The notes: a model not told the origin generated them from the sequence alone. A stretch of DNA of 42,265 nt from Symbiodinium natans (GCA_905221605.1 CAJNDS010002234.1:520349-562613); one strand, 5' to 3'. Counted from the first letter of the stretch, positions 24,408 to 32,590 are shown. Made by a program: numbers and translations.

Positions 24408-27400
24408 GTTCTGTGATCACAGTCGTGCTCTGTTCCCTCCTTACCCAACTAGTAACGAGCTGTGTAGTAGTAGTATCAAAATATTAACCTTCAGCGCCGA
24501 AGGAGTTTAGGGTGGAGAAGTGTGTGTGTGTGTGTGTGTCAGGATTTAGGGCTTAGGGCTTGGAAGGGTGTAGGGGTTTCGGGTCCTTGGGTCCAGGCAG
24601 CTGTGCCGGGAGCTGAACCTCGCTTGGGTAAAGCAGACCGAAGTGGTTTAGGGTTTAGGGTTTAGGGTTTAGGGTTTAGGGTTTAGGGTTTAGGGTTTAG
24701 GGTTTAGGGTTTAGGGTTTAGGGTTTAGGGTTTAGGGTTTAGGGTTTAGGGTTTAGGGATTGCAAAACACAAGAGTCACTTGCGCGCTCGTTAATGGTTG
24801 TAGCTATCTGAAAGCAGCATCTGCAGATGACCATGAACGGTGCGGTAGATACTCTGGTACTTAGGTGAGACGATCCAGAATGGAGAATCGGTTGGGGATC
24901 TTTGCGAATATAACGGGGGTCTGTCGAGCTCCGCCCCTTCTTACCTTGCTTTCTGCGGAGGGCTCCTTACCTGAATTGCTGAGAGCCACCCATCTCTTGC
25001 TGGGACTACGCCCCAGACCTGACAGCCCATGTGGGGGTTGATCCAAAGGTCCTTCTTGGGAGATTATTTAGGGCTTGTTGGTTTGTAAGGGACATATATA
25101 GGGTGTTTTTGGGAACAGGTCTTTTGATCAATTCCCATGTAGATCCAAGCGCCACTCCACGCATGCAAAGCGCGAGAGCGTTGCTTAATTCGGCGGGAGG
25201 TTTCGAGTTCATAGATGGATGCCCAGTTATGCCCCTATTCCCTTCTTAGTGGTTTGGTTCTCCTATACACGCCCCGTCAAAGACCACAAAGTTTCCTGTG
25301 GAATGCTAAGCCCTATGTATAAACACCCTAAACCCTGGACCCTAGCCCCTAAACCCTAAACCCTAAACCCTAAACCCTAAACCCTAAACCCTAAACCCTA
25401 AACCCTAAACCCTAAACCCTACAGACATATAAGCACCCGAACACCTAAAGCGGAACCTATCGGTTGTCGCTCAGCTGGGAGGCCGGCGGCGCCGCGACGA
25501 CGACTCTGCAAACCGGAGAGCAGTGGGATGCGCCGCGCCTTGGCGAAACAGATTTCAAAGTTAGGGTTTAGGGTTTACGGTTTAGGGTTTAGGGTTTGGG
25601 TTTAGGGTTAGGGTTTAGGGTTTGGGGTTTAGGGTTAGGGCTACTTGTTTCTGGGTTGCGTTTAGGGTTTCGGGTTTGGGAGTGCTTCGGGTTTCAGACT
25701 TCTCGATTCGCCGGGTGCACCCGCAACTTCAAGAAATCCGAAGTTAAAACTTGAAAGCCCTCGACATCAGGCCCTTTCTTGAGATGATTGTTAATTGAGC
25801 CTTATAGATATACTCCGGGCTAATCGGCGACCCCTTCAACAGCGGGTGGCGCAGAAGCGACCCGGGCTTAGGGTTTAGGTCACGGGTGGCCCTAAACCCT
25901 GCACCAAATGTCCGCATTTCCCCCTGAACCTTGCCATAAGCCCCAGGCCCCAAACCCTACAAACCCTCCCTCATAACCTTACACCCTCGGAACCTTCTCC
26001 CCTACGAACCCTAGAAACCCTGGAAGCCCCTAGAAAGGACCCGAAACCCCAGACCCTACCCTGAGCCCCAAACCCTAAACCCCAAAACCCCTAAACCCTA
26101 AACCCTCACACCTAAAACCCTAAAACCCAAACCCTAAACCCTAAAACCCTAAACCCCAACCCTTTTCGAGGAACGCCTGGGCGCCCTTGCAGCTGATGCT
26201 CATTGAGGGCCTCGAGACGCTGAGCCAGAGAACCGGTCCAACGGCTCTAGGCCTTCCTGCTCGGGTTTAGGGTTTAGGGTTTAGGGTTTAGGGTTTAGGG
26301 TTTAGGGTTTAGGGTTTAGGGTTTAGGGTTTAGGGTTTAGGGATAGTGCTTAGGGTTTATGGGGCTTGAGGTTGAGGGTTGTATCACTCTTCTACTAGCA
26401 AACTCGCGAAATTTTGGGATCATTCATGTGCGTTCGCAAACTCACGAATTCAACATTTATTTCTATTACAAGTTTTACTATTTTCTATTGCCCCTATAGT
26501 CCTTTTCTTGGGCCCTTTCTCGCTCTCTTATTCGCTTCGCTGTATTGTGTTCATAGGGGGTTCGGGGTCAACCCTAAACCCGAAACCCTAGCCCTAAACC
26601 GGGTTTGGTGTCTCGGGTCTGTGGTTCAGGCCTGCAGGGTGCAGGATCCCCCCAACTACAAACCCTTTGCTCCTGGGAGGATGCTTGCTTCAGGGTCGGA
26701 ACCCGCAACGGTTCTTGATTGTCAAAGATGGGAAGAAGTACGATTTGTTGCCACCCGTTTGTGCTTGATTGTCAAATATTGCAAGAAGCACGATTTGTTG
26801 CCACCAGGTTGTGTTGCATTGTCACAGATGGGAAGAAGTACGATTTGTTGCTTCCCGTTTGTGCTCGATTGTCACAGATGGGTAGAAGTACGATTTGTTG
26901 CCACCCGTTTGTGCTTGATTGTCACAGATGGGAAGAAGTACGATTGTTGCCACCATTTTGTGCTTGATTGTCAAAGATGGGAAGGAGTACAATTTGTTGC
27001 CACCCGTTTGTGCTTGATTGTCAAATATGTGAAGAAGCACGATTTGTTGCCACCAGGTTGTGTTCGATTGTCACAGTGGGGAAGAAGTACGATTTTTTGC
27101 CGCCCGTTTGTGCTTGATTGTCACAGATGGGAGAAGTACGATTTGTTGCCGCTAGGTTGTGTTGCATTGTCACAGATGGGAAGAAGTACGATTTGTTGCC
27201 ACCCGTTTGTGCTTGATTGTCTAATATGTGAAGAAGCACGATTTGTTGCCACCAGGTTGTGCTCGATTGTCACAGATGGGAAGAAGTACGATTTGTTGCC
27301 ACTCGTTTGTGCTTGATTGTCACAGATGGGTAGAAGTACGATTTGTTTGCCACCCGTTTGTGCTTGATTGTCAAAGATGGGAAGAAGTACGATGGTTGCC

Positions 27401-29906
27401 ACCAGTTTGTGCTTGATTGTCAAAGATGGGAAGAAGTACAATTTGTTGCCACCCGTTTGTGCTTGATTGTCAAAGAATTGAAGAAGTACGATTTGTTGCC
27501 ACCAGATTGCGCTTGATTGTCAAAGATGTGAAGAAGCACGATTTGTTGCCATCAGTTTGTGCTTGGTTGTCACTGTTGGGAAAAAGTACGATTTGTTGCC
27601 ACCCGTTTGTGCTTGATTGTCAAATATCTGAAGAAGCACGATTTGTTGCCATCAGGTTGTGTTCGATTGTCATAGATGGGAAGAAGTACGATTGTTGCCG
27701 CCAGTTTGTGTTTGATCATCAAAGATGGGAAAGCATGGTTGTTGCCACAAGTTTGTGCTTGATTGTCAAAGATGGGGAGAAGTACGATTTGTTGCCACCC
27801 GTTTGTGCTTGATTGTCAACTATCTGAAGAAGCACGATTTGGTGCCACCCGTTTGTGCTCGATTTTCACAGATGGGAAGAAGTACGATTTGTTGCCACCA
27901 GTTTGTGTTTGTTTGACAACAAGATGGGTAGAAGTACGATTTGTTGTTGCCAACCCTGAAGCGCACGCCTCCATACAAGCCGTCAAGTCACAAACCGTGG
28001 AATCCCGAAGCTAAAAATCCCCAAGCCCTACCCTGGAAACCCTAACGTCTAAACCCTAAACCCTAAACCCTAAAACCCTAAACCCTTAAGCCTAAACCCC
28101 CCCCCCCCCGCCCAACCACAGAATGGCTCGACACGCACAGGGAGCCGGGAGTTGGCGGAGGACTTGGCCAAACGCTGGCTTCAGAACTGCTACGAGGCCC
28201 TGGTTTGTCGAAACGTACATTCGAGCCTTCAGGAAGGGTTGTAGGGACGAGTTAGGGATTTCAGGTAGCCGTGCGGTTAAGGATGGAACCCAGGGGGGAG
28301 TTTATGTTTTCTGGGCTTCGGGTTCGCGAGTCTATGGCAAAAGGGCAAGAGTCCCCTTGATTTAGGGGGGCTTGCTTGCTGTAATTATGAGGTGTCCCTT
28401 ATTAATTGCTTTCAGAAAACCTAAACGAGATCCTCGACTCACCAAAGACCTTGAAGGGTTTAGAGCCCAAGACTCCCTGAAGCCAAAGACTCCCGAAGCC
28501 CAAAACTTTCAACCCTACCGCCAAACGGCCTAGGCCCGAAACCCTAAACCCTAAACACTACACCCTGCGCAGCCATGGCCTCAAGAGCCCCAGCCGCCTC
28601 GCAGGCGTGGCACAAGCACGGGGCGATGTTTGAGAAGTGCCCACTCCACGGTTGCAACCCCTATCAACCCTAAGCCCCTGTAACCCTTGCAAGCCTCCCC
28701 TAAGCCCTAAACCCGAAGCCCTAAACCCTAAACCCTAGCAGAGCCCTAAACCCTAAACCCTAAACCCTAAACCCTAAACCCTAAACCCTAAACCCTAAAC
28801 CCTAAACCCTAAACCCTAAACCCTAAACCCTAAACCCTAAACCCTAAACCCTAAACCCTAAGCCCTAAACCCTAAGCCCTAAACCCTAAACCCTAAACCC
28901 TAAACCCTAAACCCTAGCAGAGCCCTAAACCTCATAAAGTGTGGTGCTTCCAGGTGCTTCGGGCTTTTCGAGGGCAGTCAGGCATTGGGATGCTCCATTT
29001 AGCTGATTGAGGAGGGAGTAGGAGTTGTAAATCGTTGGGCCCTTACAATCCCTCTGTTCTGGTCATCTATATAAGCCACATACCCATTGTGAGTACGTGG
29101 CCGTTCGGGTATTGGTCTGAGTGCCAGGGTGTAGCACAACGGTCGGGCTGCTTTCGGTGCTAGCTTCTGAAGCAGTGAACTACTTATTCGAGGCACAGGT
29201 GCAAATATGTCAGAGAGGGTTTCTTTCCCCGCTGCATCATTGCAAGCTTGCAGGTACGATGCCTTCCACCCAGGTGAGGGCGGTGGAGGGGGTGAGTACC
29301 ACCCACAAACAGGACCGTCACGTCTTTTATGCCTAAGTAATTCTTATGAAGAAAGGTTTTGTACGCTAGCGAGTTATTCATAACTTGTAAAATCTTTAAA
29401 CGCTGGAGTTCACTAGTTTATTAGAAAAGTGATACAGAAGAACGAAGCAAAAGTAAATCAAATAGCTGAAAAGGACCTGCTGCAGGAGCCATATTGAGAA
29501 TTCTGCAGTTACAAGGAGAGGAAATACACATCAACTCAGAAACTCTGCCAGAAAGATAAAATGCTGAATCTGAAACAACACGAATTATCTTATACAAATC
29601 CTGTGACCCTTTTGTATGCTAACTGTTACTTAGCGAATGGAGAACACAATAAAACCAATACAAAGAGTGACAACAAATTGCCTTTGTTGTATCAGTATGT
29701 CGTCTTCCTCTTTCATGTTCGTGGGCTAGGTTGTGCAAGTCACTTGTGCCTAAACCCTAAACCCTAAATGAGAACGACCTCAGTGAACCCCTGACCACTC
29801 ACCAGGATTTGGCTGGAGCAATGGTGTGGCATTGGTTCTGTGCCTTGCCTGCACAGGGCGTTGCACTCCGCCCCTGATATACTATAGGGGTCGGAAGAAG
29901 GTCTAA
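12554..29906 (+). CDS. alpha,alpha-Trehalase (GH37), about 30 exons
   Basis: Hydrolyses trehalose to two glucose molecules. Exons: 12554?-12587, 13114-13154, 13686-13716, 13801-13827, 13921-13992, 14884-14972, 15488-15554, 16299-16370, 16701-16736, 17020-17077, 17284-17362, 17467-17512, 17846-17875, 18039-about 18080, 18475-18542 (tentative), 18707-18754, 19277-19349, 20122-20165, 21372-21435, 21811-21890, 22595-22628, 23298-23339, 23693-23758, 24311-24372, 25482-25534, 26171-26223, 28141-28196, 28605-28636, 29254-29312, 29806-29906. Codon phase is kept at all junctions except those around the tentative exon. About 550 residues, normal for GH37. Motifs appear in family order: DSKTFVDRPLR, VPGGRFRETYYW, VPNGGR, SQPP, PRPESY, GWDFSSRW (presumed acid D), EQWDAPNAWAP, FEKYD (presumed base E), the Gly-rich loop and GFGWSNG. 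The true start and any targeting peptide are not found. No disabling change seen. Confidence 0.9.
13993..14084 (+). repeat. TTTAGGG/TCTAGGG array starting at a splice donor
   Basis: About 13 units alternating TTTAGGG and TCTAGGG. The first base pair GT is the donor of trehalase exon 5. Confidence 0.95.
14323..14385. repeat. (TA)n(TTTA)n AT-rich tract
   Basis: TATA run followed by TTTA units. Similar in build, reverse-complemented, to 21472-21560; both lie in trehalase introns. Confidence 0.9.
16591..16668 (+). repeat. TTTAGGG array, about 10 units
   Basis: It lies 33 bp upstream of trehalase exon 9. This is an exception to the usual C-rich 3' intron end. Confidence 0.95.
16701..18754 (+). 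CDS. Trehalase exons 9-16 (signature 1 to PRPESY)
   Basis: E9 VPGGRFRETYYW (GA donor 16737) joins E10 DTYWIVRGLLLSGMNDTAK, restoring GH37 signature 1 (PGGRFxExYxWDxYW). E11 reads VVENLLDYVRHFGFVPNGGR then IYYLD and ends AG; E12 begins G, so AGG codes Arg in R-SQPPMLAEMVQAVFE. E13 is 30 nt, VSADDTWLRE. E14 VLPVLEDEYRFWM starts straight after (CCCTAAA)n-G. E15 (18475-18542, ...VVSQYP) is tentative: its acceptor is not AG|G and it does not phase-match its neighbours with certainty. E16 reads VFSSSGRTPRPESYAE. Donors are GC at 17363, 17513, 17876 and 18755, and GT at 17078. Confidence 0.85.
16813..16920 (+). mobile_element. MITE-like dispersed element, copy B
   Basis: Starts ATATAGGGATCGGAATAATT, has the core TTCCCTTATGGTCCCTTTA, an internal (ACT)n expansion, and ends AAGGCCCCTTAT as an inverted counterpart of the start. 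It sits in the trehalase intron between exons 9 and 10, which has no telomere-like arrays. Confidence 0.6.
18786..18905 (+). repeat. Degenerate TTTAGGGG array at the 5' end of an intron
   Basis: TTTAGGGG octamers dominate in place of TTTAGGG. It begins about 30 bp inside the intron after trehalase exon 16. Confidence 0.9.
19277..23758 (+). CDS. Trehalase exons 17-23 (catalytic acid region)
   Basis: E17 DVATAEHAKEFGREAAEVYH... ends CCA-G (GA donor 19350). E18 supplies GA, giving P-GAETGWDFSSRWLQR; the D of GWDF corresponds to the general acid of GH37. E19 EDGSTELATINASKVVPVDL ends AAC-T at a GC donor and joins GC of E20, giving N-C-ILLRLERRLATFARHLG.... E21 AAAERRGAAMD ends with C; E22 begins GT, giving Arg then LLWSDALGSYRDL. 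E23 reads LDTGKPATVPSLSDFAAPLW and ends GCA-G. Donors are GC for E18-E22 and GT for E23. Each junction is solved by one AG-ending choice that also keeps phase. Confidence 0.88.
20216..20296 (+). repeat. TTTAGGG array
   Basis: About 11 units with TTTGGGG and TTCAGGG variants, 50 bp inside the intron following trehalase exon 18. Confidence 0.9.
20399..20653. repeat. Array of 20-bp CTTGCCCAGTAA units in direct and inverted orientation
   Basis: Units of CTTGCCCAGTAAAAAATGAC occur about five times forward (20399-20500), four times inverted (20505-20580) and three times forward again (20598-20653). Adjacent forward and inverted units at 20488-20517 share 11 complementary bases around a loop of about 5 nt, so the whole can fold as a long hairpin. 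It lies in the trehalase intron between exons 18 and 19 and contains no telomere motif. Confidence 0.9.
21472..21560. repeat. (AAATAT)n/(TA)n tract
   Basis: ATAAAT hexamers, then AAAT tetramers, then a TA run. Confidence 0.95.
22281..22382. mobile_element. 102-bp MITE-like element with perfect 18-bp terminal inverted repeats
   Basis: GGGTGGTTGTCAAAATTA at 22281-22298 is the exact reverse complement of 22365-22382, and the similarity continues imperfectly inward. AGAT lies directly on both sides (22277-22280 and 22383-22386), a candidate 4-bp target duplication. The interior is not coding. It sits in the trehalase intron between exons 20 and 21. Confidence 0.75.
23141..23276 (-). repeat. CCCTAAA array at the 3' end of an intron
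   Basis: About 18 units ending 21 bp before trehalase exon 22. Confidence 0.95.
24311..29906 (+). CDS. Trehalase exons 24-30 (C-terminal part, stop codon)
   Basis: E24 LGGRNPEALLTSLRESGLLQ (GC donor 24373, next to a G29 run). E25 AGGAATTTLQTGEQWDAP and E26 NAWAPLQLMLIEGLETL form signature 2 (QWDxPNxWAP). E27 SRELAEDLAKRWLQNCYE. E28 AWHKHGAMFE ends AA at a GT donor; E29 begins G-TAC, giving FEKYDAFHPGEGGGGGEY, with the E of EKYD the likely catalytic base. E29 ends ACA-G (GA donor 29313). E30 GFGWSNGVALVLCLAC runs on to TAA at 29904-29906. That stop lies inside a MITE-like element (29884), so the final residues look acquired. A GC donor within E30 leading to a further exon cannot be excluded. 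Confidence 0.87.
24377..24405. repeat. G29 homopolymer next to a donor site
   Basis: 29 G residues begin 5 bp inside the intron after trehalase exon 24 (CAG|GCCAGGGG...). Confidence 0.9.
24521..24539. repeat. (TG)n microsatellite
   Basis: About nine TG dinucleotides. Confidence 0.9.
24646..24758 (+). repeat. Long perfect TTTAGGG array
   Basis: About 16 consecutive TTTAGGG units in the 5' part of the intron whose 3' part carries the CCCTAAA array at 25348-25421. Confidence 0.97.
25348..25421 (-). repeat. CCCTAAA array
   Basis: About 10 units, the inverted partner of 24646-24758 within one trehalase intron. Confidence 0.97.
26264..26342 (+). repeat. TTTAGGG array, 11 units
   Basis: Begins 40 bp into the intron after trehalase exon 26. 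Its inverted partner is the CCCTAAA stretch at 28040-28092 near the intron's 3' end. Confidence 0.95.
26711..27952 (+). repeat. 50-bp minisatellite, about 25 copies, in a trehalase intron
   Basis: The unit is approximately GATTGTCAAAGATGGGAAGA followed by AGTACGATTTGTTGCCACCC and GTTTGTGCTT. A subtype with AAGCACG and a CAGGTTGTG ending recurs at copies 2, 7, 11, 17, 19 and 23. Since 50 is not a multiple of three, the reading frame rotates with each copy. The 300-codon open frame across it therefore looks non-coding. Confidence 0.92.
28701..28932 (-). repeat. Long CCCTAAA array with internal duplication
   Basis: About 28 units. The interrupting motif CCCTAGCAGAGCCCTAAA occurs at both ends (near 28734 and 28912), suggesting duplication inside the array. 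It lies in the intron between trehalase exons 28 and 29. Confidence 0.95.
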
Positions 29907-29965
29907 TAGTATTCCCTTATGGTCCCTATGTGATTATACTCCAATCACCCCCCCAAAAAGACCCG
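29884..29965 (+). mobile_element. MITE-like dispersed element, copy C, overlapping the trehalase stop
   Basis: Starts ATAGGGGTCGGAAGAAGG and contains TTCCCTTATGGTCCCTATG and CACCCCCCCAAAAAG, colinear with copy D. The 3' inverted end is not clear. It supplies the last eight trehalase codons and TAA, and lies about 300 bp upstream of the next gene's ATG. Confidence 0.6.
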
Positions 29966-30140
29966 ATTCGACTCTTCACTGCTTGTCCTGTCAAGTACAG
30001 ACGGAATCACCGTGTATGTCTGACAGAACGACGAATACAGTAACAACTTGGAACACTGTTCTGTGATGTTCACGTGCTTGTGACGTTGCAACTGCATTTT
30101 GTCATCGAAAGTGCTGTAAAGTTGAATGGACCGGTTGACA

Positions 30141-30156
30141 TGCCAACATGTTGGCA
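30141..30156. promoter_or_regulatory. 16-bp perfect palindrome upstream of the pseudouridine synthase
   Basis: TGCCAACATGTTGGCA equals its own reverse complement and ends 43 bp before the start codon. A protein-binding site or RNA hairpin is possible; no function is known. Confidence 0.35.
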
Positions 30157-30199
30157 CAAAACGTGTCGCGGCTGCTGGCTGTGAATTGTAGGTGACAGT

Positions 30200-31480
30200 A
30201 TGCAGGCGTTTTCAAGCCTCGCTGCTCCGACGCACCTTGCGGCGCGCAATGGGCTGGTGCAGCAGCTGCCAGCTTCTCACCGTGTGAGGGGCCAGTCAAG
30301 ATGTGGCAACGAAGGACCTTACCTGCTGGCACTGTCTGCTGCTGGCGCAGCAGCACAAAGATGCAGCAGAATTGTCAAACGGGCTTGCAAGACTGAGTAC
30401 GTGCGCTTTGCACAAGATCTGATGTCGCCGGAAGATGGTCCAGAGGAGCATGAGCAGTTCGAGCTGGACGAGGAGGGGGAAAAGCGGCGTCTCGATGTTT
30501 TGCTGTCTGAAAAGTATGAGCAGTCCCGCAGCTATTTCGGAGCTCTTATCCGTCAGGGCGCTGTCCAGGTAAACGGCCGCGCGCGCAAAAAGTCTTTCCG
30601 AGATTTTCACCCAGGCGATGTGGTGGACATTCGGTTCCTGCTGGATGAAAGAACGCTGCCCATGAAGCCAGAGCCCATGGACCTAGACATCTTGTACGAG
30701 GATGACCACCTGATCATAGTTAACAAACCAGCCGGCCTGGTAGTACACCCAGCTCCAGGGCATTGGAATGGGACCTTGGTGAATGCGGTGCTGCACCATC
30801 TGGGCTTCCGTTCCTTGGAGGAGGGTCTGCCCTCCGCGCCACCAGGACCAGCATCCCAATTTCGCCCTGGCATCGTCCATCGGCTGGATGTTGGCACCTC
30901 GGGGGTCATCGCAGTGGCAAAGACGTCGCAGGCTTTTTCGATGCTGAGCCAAGCCTTCTCACGTCGCGAAGTCCAGAAGACGTACATGGTCATCTCCACT
31001 GGTGGCCGCAAGTGTTTCTTCGGGCATTCTCCTGGTGGGGGACACTTCGTGGACATCCCAATAGGGCGCTCCAAAAAGGATCGCCGTCGCATGGGCGCTG
31101 TTGCGGAGGACTGTGGAGGGCGTCCATCTGTCAGCCTTATCCGGGGACTGGCGCGAGACCGCGACCTGCTACTCCTGGAGGTGAAGCCTCGGACTGGAAG
31201 GACCCACCAAATTCGTGTGCACCTGGCAGAAGAGCACTCTCCAATTTTGGGAGATGCCTGCTATGGCTGGGAGCATCTCAATCGGCGGTACGCAGGATTG
31301 GCGACGCGACCTATGTTGCATGCCTTCCGCCTGGCTTTCGCTCATCCCGTGACGGGCCGACAGATGGAATTCGAAGCGCCCTTGCCGGAAGACATGCGAA
31401 AGCTCATCGCTCGAATGGATCCTGAGCCCGGCGAAGCTGAGTTCGTGCAGTCGCTCTCGGATCCAGGAAGCAGCTCTTGA
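30200..31480 (+). CDS. RluA/RluD-family rRNA pseudouridine synthase, intronless
   Basis: 426 codons. It converts uridine to pseudouridine, by family most likely in large-subunit rRNA, probably organellar. Residues 97-145 form an S4 RNA-binding domain (RRLDVLLSEKYEQS... to NGRARKK). The catalytic core follows: KPAGLVVHP at 176-184, VHRLDVGTSG at 226-235 with catalytic Asp230, and TGRTHQIRVH at 332-341. The first 65 residues are Ala- and Arg-rich and precede the conserved domain, so they may be a targeting extension; there is no clear N-terminal signal peptide. Met75 is an alternative start but would discard only this extension. An AG one base before the ATG (30197-30198) could be a splice acceptor. 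The gene has no introns, unlike its 30-exon neighbour, and follows the trehalase stop by 294 bp on the same strand. The exact target uridine cannot be read. Confidence 0.93.
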   Translation: MQAFSSLAAPTHLAARNGLVQQLPASHRVRGQSRCGNEGPYLLALSAAGAAAQRCSRIVKRACKTEYVRFAQDLMSPEDGPEEHEQFELDEEGEKRRLDVLLSEKYEQSRSYFGALIRQGAVQVNGRARKKSFRDFHPGDVVDIRFLLDERTLPMKPEPMDLDILYEDDHLIIVNKPAGLVVHPAPGHWNGTLVNAVLHHLGFRSLEEGLPSAPPGPASQFRPGIVHRLDVGTSGVIAVAKTSQAFSMLSQAFSRREVQKTYMVISTGGRKCFFGHSPGGGHFVDIPIGRSKKDRRRMGAVAEDCGGRPSVSLIRGLARDRDLLLLEVKPRTGRTHQIRVHLAEEHSPILGDACYGWEHLNRRYAGLATRPMLHAFRLAFAHPVTGRQMEFEAPLPEDMRKLIARMDPEPGEAEFVQSLSDPGSSS

Positions 31481-32590
31481 ACAAAGCCCCGGGAGCTTTC
31501 TTAGAGGCGCAAGTGGTCTCAACACAGACCTGCTGGCATCTGATACGCATCGTAAGAGTTACAAAATTGTCACCTCTGCAGTCGACATATGATGCTCGAA
31601 CACACCAGACGTCAGAGGCTCGCTGTTCACGAGCGTAAAGTATCTTCTAAGTAGCGTTGAGTAGTTATGTATCTAATTGTATCTACAAGGTCACGGTTTT
31701 GGCAAGGTCAATTAAAGTGGGGCTGGGGTAGACCTTTACAAGGGTCCCTAGACTAGGATCTGAACGCCTCGGGCCTCAAGCCTCGGCAGATTGTTTTCTG
31801 GGGAGGGAAGTGTACGGTCGTCCGAAGACAGGTAGCTCCTCGCCTGTTGCTGTCAGGGCTTGAGCGTGAGGGCTCTGTACCTAAAGCTGAAATCATCCAT
31901 TCGCTGCCTCTTTGGCTTGCGTTGTCTTGCCCAGGCTCGTCCAGAACGCAGACCGGGCGGATCCTTTCGTGCCTCCTCCGCACATCCTCGTTTGAGTGCT
32001 GGGTCCTAGGCTGCCCTGCGCCCCAAAAGAACCCGCCCTTAGTTACTGAGTCCCCATGCGCCGCTTTTGAAAGCCCCAAAGGGCTTGGGATGGTCAGTCC
32101 ATCCGGCCCTCGAGGCGCGGGCTGGCTTGCGTCGGCTGCAAGCCCTCGTTTACTTTTGTTTACTCCGGGTTGCGATGCACCGGCTTTACTGTGTACATCT
32201 GTGTACAGCTACATGGTTCCATGGTGTGAAGAGAGTGTCAGTTTTCAGCGGTCAGGAATAAGCAGGTGGCCTCGGTCGTCGGCCGCTTCATGTGGTTCTG
32301 GCTGAGTAAGATGCATCTTCTCCATGGGATACCCAGACTCTGCTTTGCTTTGCTTGCATTCATGTATTGTGTCTCTGTATACAGACATTTTTTGTGTATG
32401 TTTATATGGATGTAGGCGGTATACATACAGCGATAGAATTTCCTTGCGCGCTCAAACTCCCCGAAGCCTCAACCGTCAACAAGATCCTCTAGCGCTGGCG
32501 CATGCCAGGAGACTGACGTCTTCCATGTCGCAACCCTTCGCCTCTGCAGAAAGTCGCGTCGGGGAAGCTGCTCCAGTTATTTGAAGAGTG
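31481..32590. other. 3' flank of the pseudouridine synthase; no telomere-like arrays
   Basis: About 1.1 kb nearly free of TTTAGGG motifs. A possible exon after ctctgcag at 32549 reads KVASGKLLQLFEECDLPR and reaches TAA, but it does not meet the AG|G rule. Nothing else is assignable. Confidence 0.3.

Noticed and set aside
24646-24758. True chromosome end (telomere)
   Set aside because: Arrays occur on both sides in both orientations with genes between them; none is terminal.
26414-27316. 300-codon open frame
   Set aside because: It is the 50-bp minisatellite read in rotating frames; minus-strand frames are open as well.
26711-27952. CRISPR array
   Set aside because: Units are contiguous 50-bp satellites without unique spacers, in a eukaryotic intron.
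30140-30160. Relict dinoflagellate spliced leader before the pseudouridine synthase
   Set aside because: TGTTGGCACAAA only loosely resembles the leader end and is part of the palindrome; insufficient.
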